The translations under genes were made by a program, and so were the position numbers. The notes under the pieces were generated by a model. The model had not been told where the DNA came from, made no database searches, and was given only the letters and a program-made list of their open reading frames with translations. From contig JAZUOT010000012.1 in assembly GCA_045604805.1 (NCBI GenBank), positions 1 through 7,876 on the forward strand: 7,876 bases of DNA, given 5' to 3'. Below, in pieces: positions 6,159 through 7,876 of this stretch (position 1 is its first letter; each line of letters starts with the position of its first letter). The stretch comes from JAZUOT01 sp045604805. GTDB taxonomy: Bacteria; Bacillota; Clostridia; Oscillospirales; Acutalibacteraceae.

Positions 6159-6210
6159 GTGGTAAAGTTACCTTTGTAGATCACTCTAAACACACGGAAA
6201 AGCCACACAT

Positions 6211-6405
6211 TCAAATTTTCATATGGCCAATGCTAATACCGTCTAATTCATCATATATAAAGTTTACGAGTAAACAATTGCCCTGCATTTCGCCAGTGCT
6301 TAAAGTTAAATTCTTAAGTAAATAACAAGTGAGAGCTACTATCACTTTCTCAGGGTAAGGTATTCCTATTTGCTCTGCAATCTTAATTAAGTGTAAACTA
6401 AACAA
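6211..6405 (-). CDS. Doubtful 64-residue ORF between rpmE and the accessory gene
   Basis: The frame is open from a stop at 6430-6432 to the TGA at 6211. The only usable start is a TTG at 6405, which has no ribosome binding site. The conceptual product begins FSLHLIKIAEQIGIPYPEKV and ends DELDGISIGHMKI. I recognise nothing in it. Its composition is not absurd for a protein, so it may be a remnant of a decayed gene rather than a living one. It follows the 6426 stop by 20 bases on the same strand. Confidence 0.2.
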   Translation of the reverse strand: MFSLHLIKIAEQIGIPYPEKVIVALTCYLLKNLTLSTGEMQGNCLLVNFIYDELDGISIGHMKI

Positions 6406-6425
6406 ACTTAAGTTTATTAAGTGTA
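6386..6425. repeat. Pair of 10-bp direct repeats flanking a 12-bp palindrome
   Basis: ATTAAGTGTA occurs at 6386-6395 and again at 6416-6425 (30-base period). Between them is the perfect palindrome AAACTTAAGTTT (6404-6415). The block sits immediately after the stop codon of the accessory gene, where a terminator would be expected, but there is no G+C-rich stem or U-tract. Confidence 0.5.
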
Positions 6426-7583
6426 TTAATTATCACTACTCGGTTGAATCGGCAAAGGCAACTCATGATAACCCCCGTCGATTACGCTGTGCATTAGATG
6501 CCATGCAACATCCTCATAAGGCACACACTTGCGCGCGCTTTCCTTCGTCTTGTCCATATATTTATCTTTAACAGAAATAGAAATCAAAGCCCCTATTCCC
6601 CACGGCAGAAAAACACCCAGCGCTACGCCCAAACAAACCAGAACAGGCGCAAGTGCTGCTCCAACCGCAGCACAAACACAACCAGCCGCAGCTGAGGCAC
6701 ATGTAAAGAGTAGTGCCCCTGTTGTAGTAGTAGGATGAGTAATTTTTCTCTCCAACTGGTTCCAACGGTGGAGCCATTTAGCGTTGGAGTGAAATTTTTC
6801 ATATCTATAAGAATCAGTGGAAATATGAAAAGTTTCATTCCCTTCGTTTCCCACTATCTTACCATTTTCATTTTGAAAAACTACTTCCATACTTAACTCA
6901 AAGGTGTTTTTGGGAATGGGAATCTGATAACTTCTTAATGACACGCTTTCTCTTACTGCCGGAGCTAGATACCCTGGCAGAGTTGGTCGCCCTACCCTTG
7001 TAGCAGGTGATTGCTCTCTTGTATCCGTTCTGCTGGGATTACTATTAGAGGACGAGCTTTCTGATCTCGAGGAAGTTTTCGTTCTGCTATCAACAGATTT
7101 ATTAAAAATCGCTCGGCCTGTTGCGGTATCAAGGTCTACATTAGTCAGCATGTTCCAAAGGCCTAAATCGACAATTTTAGCAAGCGTATCAACAAATGAT
7201 AGCTCTTCTTCCATTGCCCAAATGCAAATGTTAGAAATTACACGGTTTTTCAAGTTAACAACTTCGCCTTTATCATCAACAATAAGTAGCCAGTCTAACA
7301 ACTCATCAATACGCTCTGAAGCAATATGAGTTGATTCAGATTCAGACTTAAATTGAACATTTGCTCCTCTGTCAGAGTTGAAACTTGCTATATGACCGGA
7401 AACTCTATTACGCAAATATTCATGATTCAGCAGATGGGGGGTTTTGCCTTGATTCGTCATAGATTCATTTGTAGGAGGATGGTTTTCGTTCAATCCTATA
7501 TTAATATACTCTGAGAGATCGAGGCTTTTCTCAGATTCAGATTCAGATTCAGATTCAGACTCAAACTCAAACTCAGACTTAAT
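6426..7583 (-). CDS. Unrecognised accessory protein with Ser-rich linker and membrane hairpin, ~385 residues
   Basis: I do not recognise the family. The start is placed at ATT 7583: the frame is open to a TGA at 7595-7593, and the only good ribosome binding site, AGAGGTGA (7600-7593), is 9 bases upstream of it. A TTG at 7493 (355-residue version) directly abuts AGGA with no spacing, and an ATG at 7460 has no site. Order of parts: an acidic tract KSEFEFESESES... (2-18); a mostly helical region with DELLDWLLIVDD and NICIWAMEEELSF (~90-150); a Ser/Thr/Arg-rich linker (~163-195); a mixed region with FELSMEVVFQNENGK (~228-260); about 49 hydrophobic residues, Ala/Cys/Gly/Val-rich (~289-337), probably two membrane helices; and a C-terminal tail ending LPIQPSSDN. 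No signal peptide. A membrane-inserted effector or surface protein is conceivable but not shown. No clear promoter or terminator was found. Confidence 0.75.
   Translation of the reverse strand: MKSEFEFESESESESESEKSLDLSEYINIGLNENHPPTNESMTNQGKTPHLLNHEYLRNRVSGHIASFNSDRGANVQFKSESESTHIASERIDELLDWLLIVDDKGEVVNLKNRVISNICIWAMEEELSFVDTLAKIVDLGLWNMLTNVDLDTATGRAIFNKSVDSRTKTSSRSESSSSNSNPSRTDTREQSPATRVGRPTLPGYLAPAVRESVSLRSYQIPIPKNTFELSMEVVFQNENGKIVGNEGNETFHISTDSYRYEKFHSNAKWLHRWNQLERKITHPTTTTGALLFTCASAAAGCVCAAVGAALAPVLVCLGVALGVFLPWGIGALISISVKDKYMDKTKESARKCVPYEDVAWHLMHSVIDGGYHELPLPIQPSSDN
7531..7578. repeat. Eight tandem hexanucleotide repeats, coding for (Ser/Phe-Glu)n
   Basis: Eight 6-bp units of the form TCARAY: four TCAGAT, then TCAGAC, two TCAAAC and TCAGAC. 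On the minus strand they encode SEFEFESESESESESE at the N-terminus of the accessory protein. Unit changes would alter tract length without a frameshift. A related two-unit copy (TCAGATTCAGAC) occurs further inside the same gene near 7337-7348, encoding SESE. Confidence 0.9.
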
Positions 7584-7592
7584 ATTAATTGG

Positions 7593-7600
7593 TCACCTCT
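7593..7600 (-). promoter_or_regulatory. Ribosome binding site that points to an ATT start
   Basis: AGAGGTGA on the minus strand is a strong Shine-Dalgarno sequence. No ATG, GTG or TTG follows at a usable distance in the long frame; the in-frame codons after it are CCA, ATT, AAT, ATT, AAG. The second ATT (7583-7581) has the best spacing, 9 bases. Confidence 0.55.
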
Positions 7601-7629
7601 AGAAACCATTAAAATAAAATAAAAAAACA

Positions 7630-7690
7630 GTCAAAACATCGAAAAAGAGGAAAAGGATACCCCTAGCACTCATTTTTTTGATATTTTGAC
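7630..7690 (-). terminator. Large A+T-rich hairpin with U-tract upstream of the accessory gene
   Basis: Arms 7630-7646 and 7674-7690 pair over 17 positions with one G-U pair and one mismatch around a 27-base loop. On the minus strand it is followed after one T and one G by seven T. It most likely terminates the transposase-like gene that ends at 7727; since it also precedes the accessory gene by about 50 bases, it could instead be an attenuator in that gene's leader. The other strand also has a T-run after the stem. Confidence 0.55.
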
Positions 7691-7726
7691 TATTTTTTAA
7701 AATATTTTTCCTCAAAATGGTACAAT

Positions 7727-7876
7727 TCACCTACTGACAGAAGCATTCCGCAGCAAGAATCTATACCGGAACATGTTGTATACCAAGTTAGTTAGGCCTA
7801 TATTAAAATTCGCTCGAACTATACCTCTGGAACGCATAGTAAGTCCGCGAAAGACGCCGGTCATAAATCCAAAAAT
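7727..7876 (-). CDS. C-terminal tail of a probable DDE transposase (IS5/IS1182-like), cut by the window edge
   Basis: The minus-strand frame is open from the right edge to a TGA at 7727, giving 49 residues: IFGFMTGVFRGLTMRSRGIV, then RANFNIGLTNLVYNMFRYRF, then LLRNASVSR. The pattern RG-[IL]-x-[KR]-x-N...L....YN-[LM]-x-[KR] is the usual ending of IS5- and IS1182-type transposases, where the last helix after the catalytic Glu carries the YN motif. The catalytic residues lie outside the window, so the family and whether the element is intact cannot be told. Its codons are richer in G+C (GGC, GTC, CGC, CGG) than neighbouring genes, in keeping with transfer. No terminal inverted repeat can be defined without the other end. 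Confidence 0.6.
   Translation of the reverse strand: MFGFMTGVFRGLTMRSRGIVRANFNIGLTNLVYNMFRYRFLLRNASVSR

Noticed and set aside
6161..6172. Zur operator upstream of rpmE
   Set aside because: GGTAA-AG-TTACC is too short and does not match the known Zur box; zinc-containing bL31 genes are also not the usual Zur-repressed copy.
6498..6838. Several short ORFs on both strands
   Set aside because: Out-of-frame shadows of the hydrophobic segment of the accessory gene; only the long minus-strand frame has sensible composition over its whole length.
7531..7578. CRISPR-like or iteron repeats
   Set aside because: Units are only 6 bp, contiguous and in-frame within a coding region; no spacers and no replication genes nearby.

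Overview
The window looks like chromosomal DNA of an A+T-rich Gram-positive anaerobe, most likely class Clostridia. The basis is the rpsF-ssb-rpsR gene order, strong AGGAGG-type ribosome binding sites, TTGACA/TATAAT-type promoters, a CCA-encoding tRNA gene and a Gram-positive style membrane-anchored ecto-nucleotidase. No species can be named from the sequence.

Layout from left to right. (1) 1-564, + strand: the 3' part of an unrecognised gene cut by the window edge. It faces, across a bidirectional terminator (622-659), a two-gene minus-strand operon. (2) 800-3618, minus strand: a secreted, C-terminally anchored 5'-nucleotidase-type metallophosphatase, overlapping by 16 bases a YihY/BrkB-family membrane protein. 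(3) 3788-3955, + strand: a 55-residue protein with a TTG start whose C-terminus resembles a small clostridial spore-associated family. (4) 4140-4562, minus strand: a tRNA gene with anticodon CAT (probably the AUA-reading Ile2 isoacceptor), its promoter and its terminator. The 5' end of a group IIC intron has inserted directly in the terminator's U-tract. The intron is truncated after domain I and lacks its reverse transcriptase and domain V. (5) 4617-5764, minus strand: the rpsF-ssb-rpsR operon (bS6, single-stranded DNA binding protein, bS18) with promoter, structured leader and an inverted repeat at its 3' end. (6) 5801-6158, minus strand: monocistronic rpmE (zinc-ribbon bL31) with promoter and terminator. 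(7) 6211-7876, minus strand: accessory DNA. It has a doubtful short ORF, an unrecognised protein of about 385 residues with a Ser-rich linker and a hydrophobic hairpin, an N-terminal hexanucleotide-repeat tract, a large hairpin, and the C-terminal tail of a DDE-type transposase running off the right edge.

The core (rpsF to rpmE and the tRNA) is ordinary housekeeping. The unusual material is the intron remnant behind the tRNA terminator and the accessory protein at the right, whose only good ribosome binding site points to an ATT initiation codon just upstream of a run of eight 6-bp repeats encoding an acidic Ser/Glu tract. I found no defence system, CRISPR array or complete mobile element.
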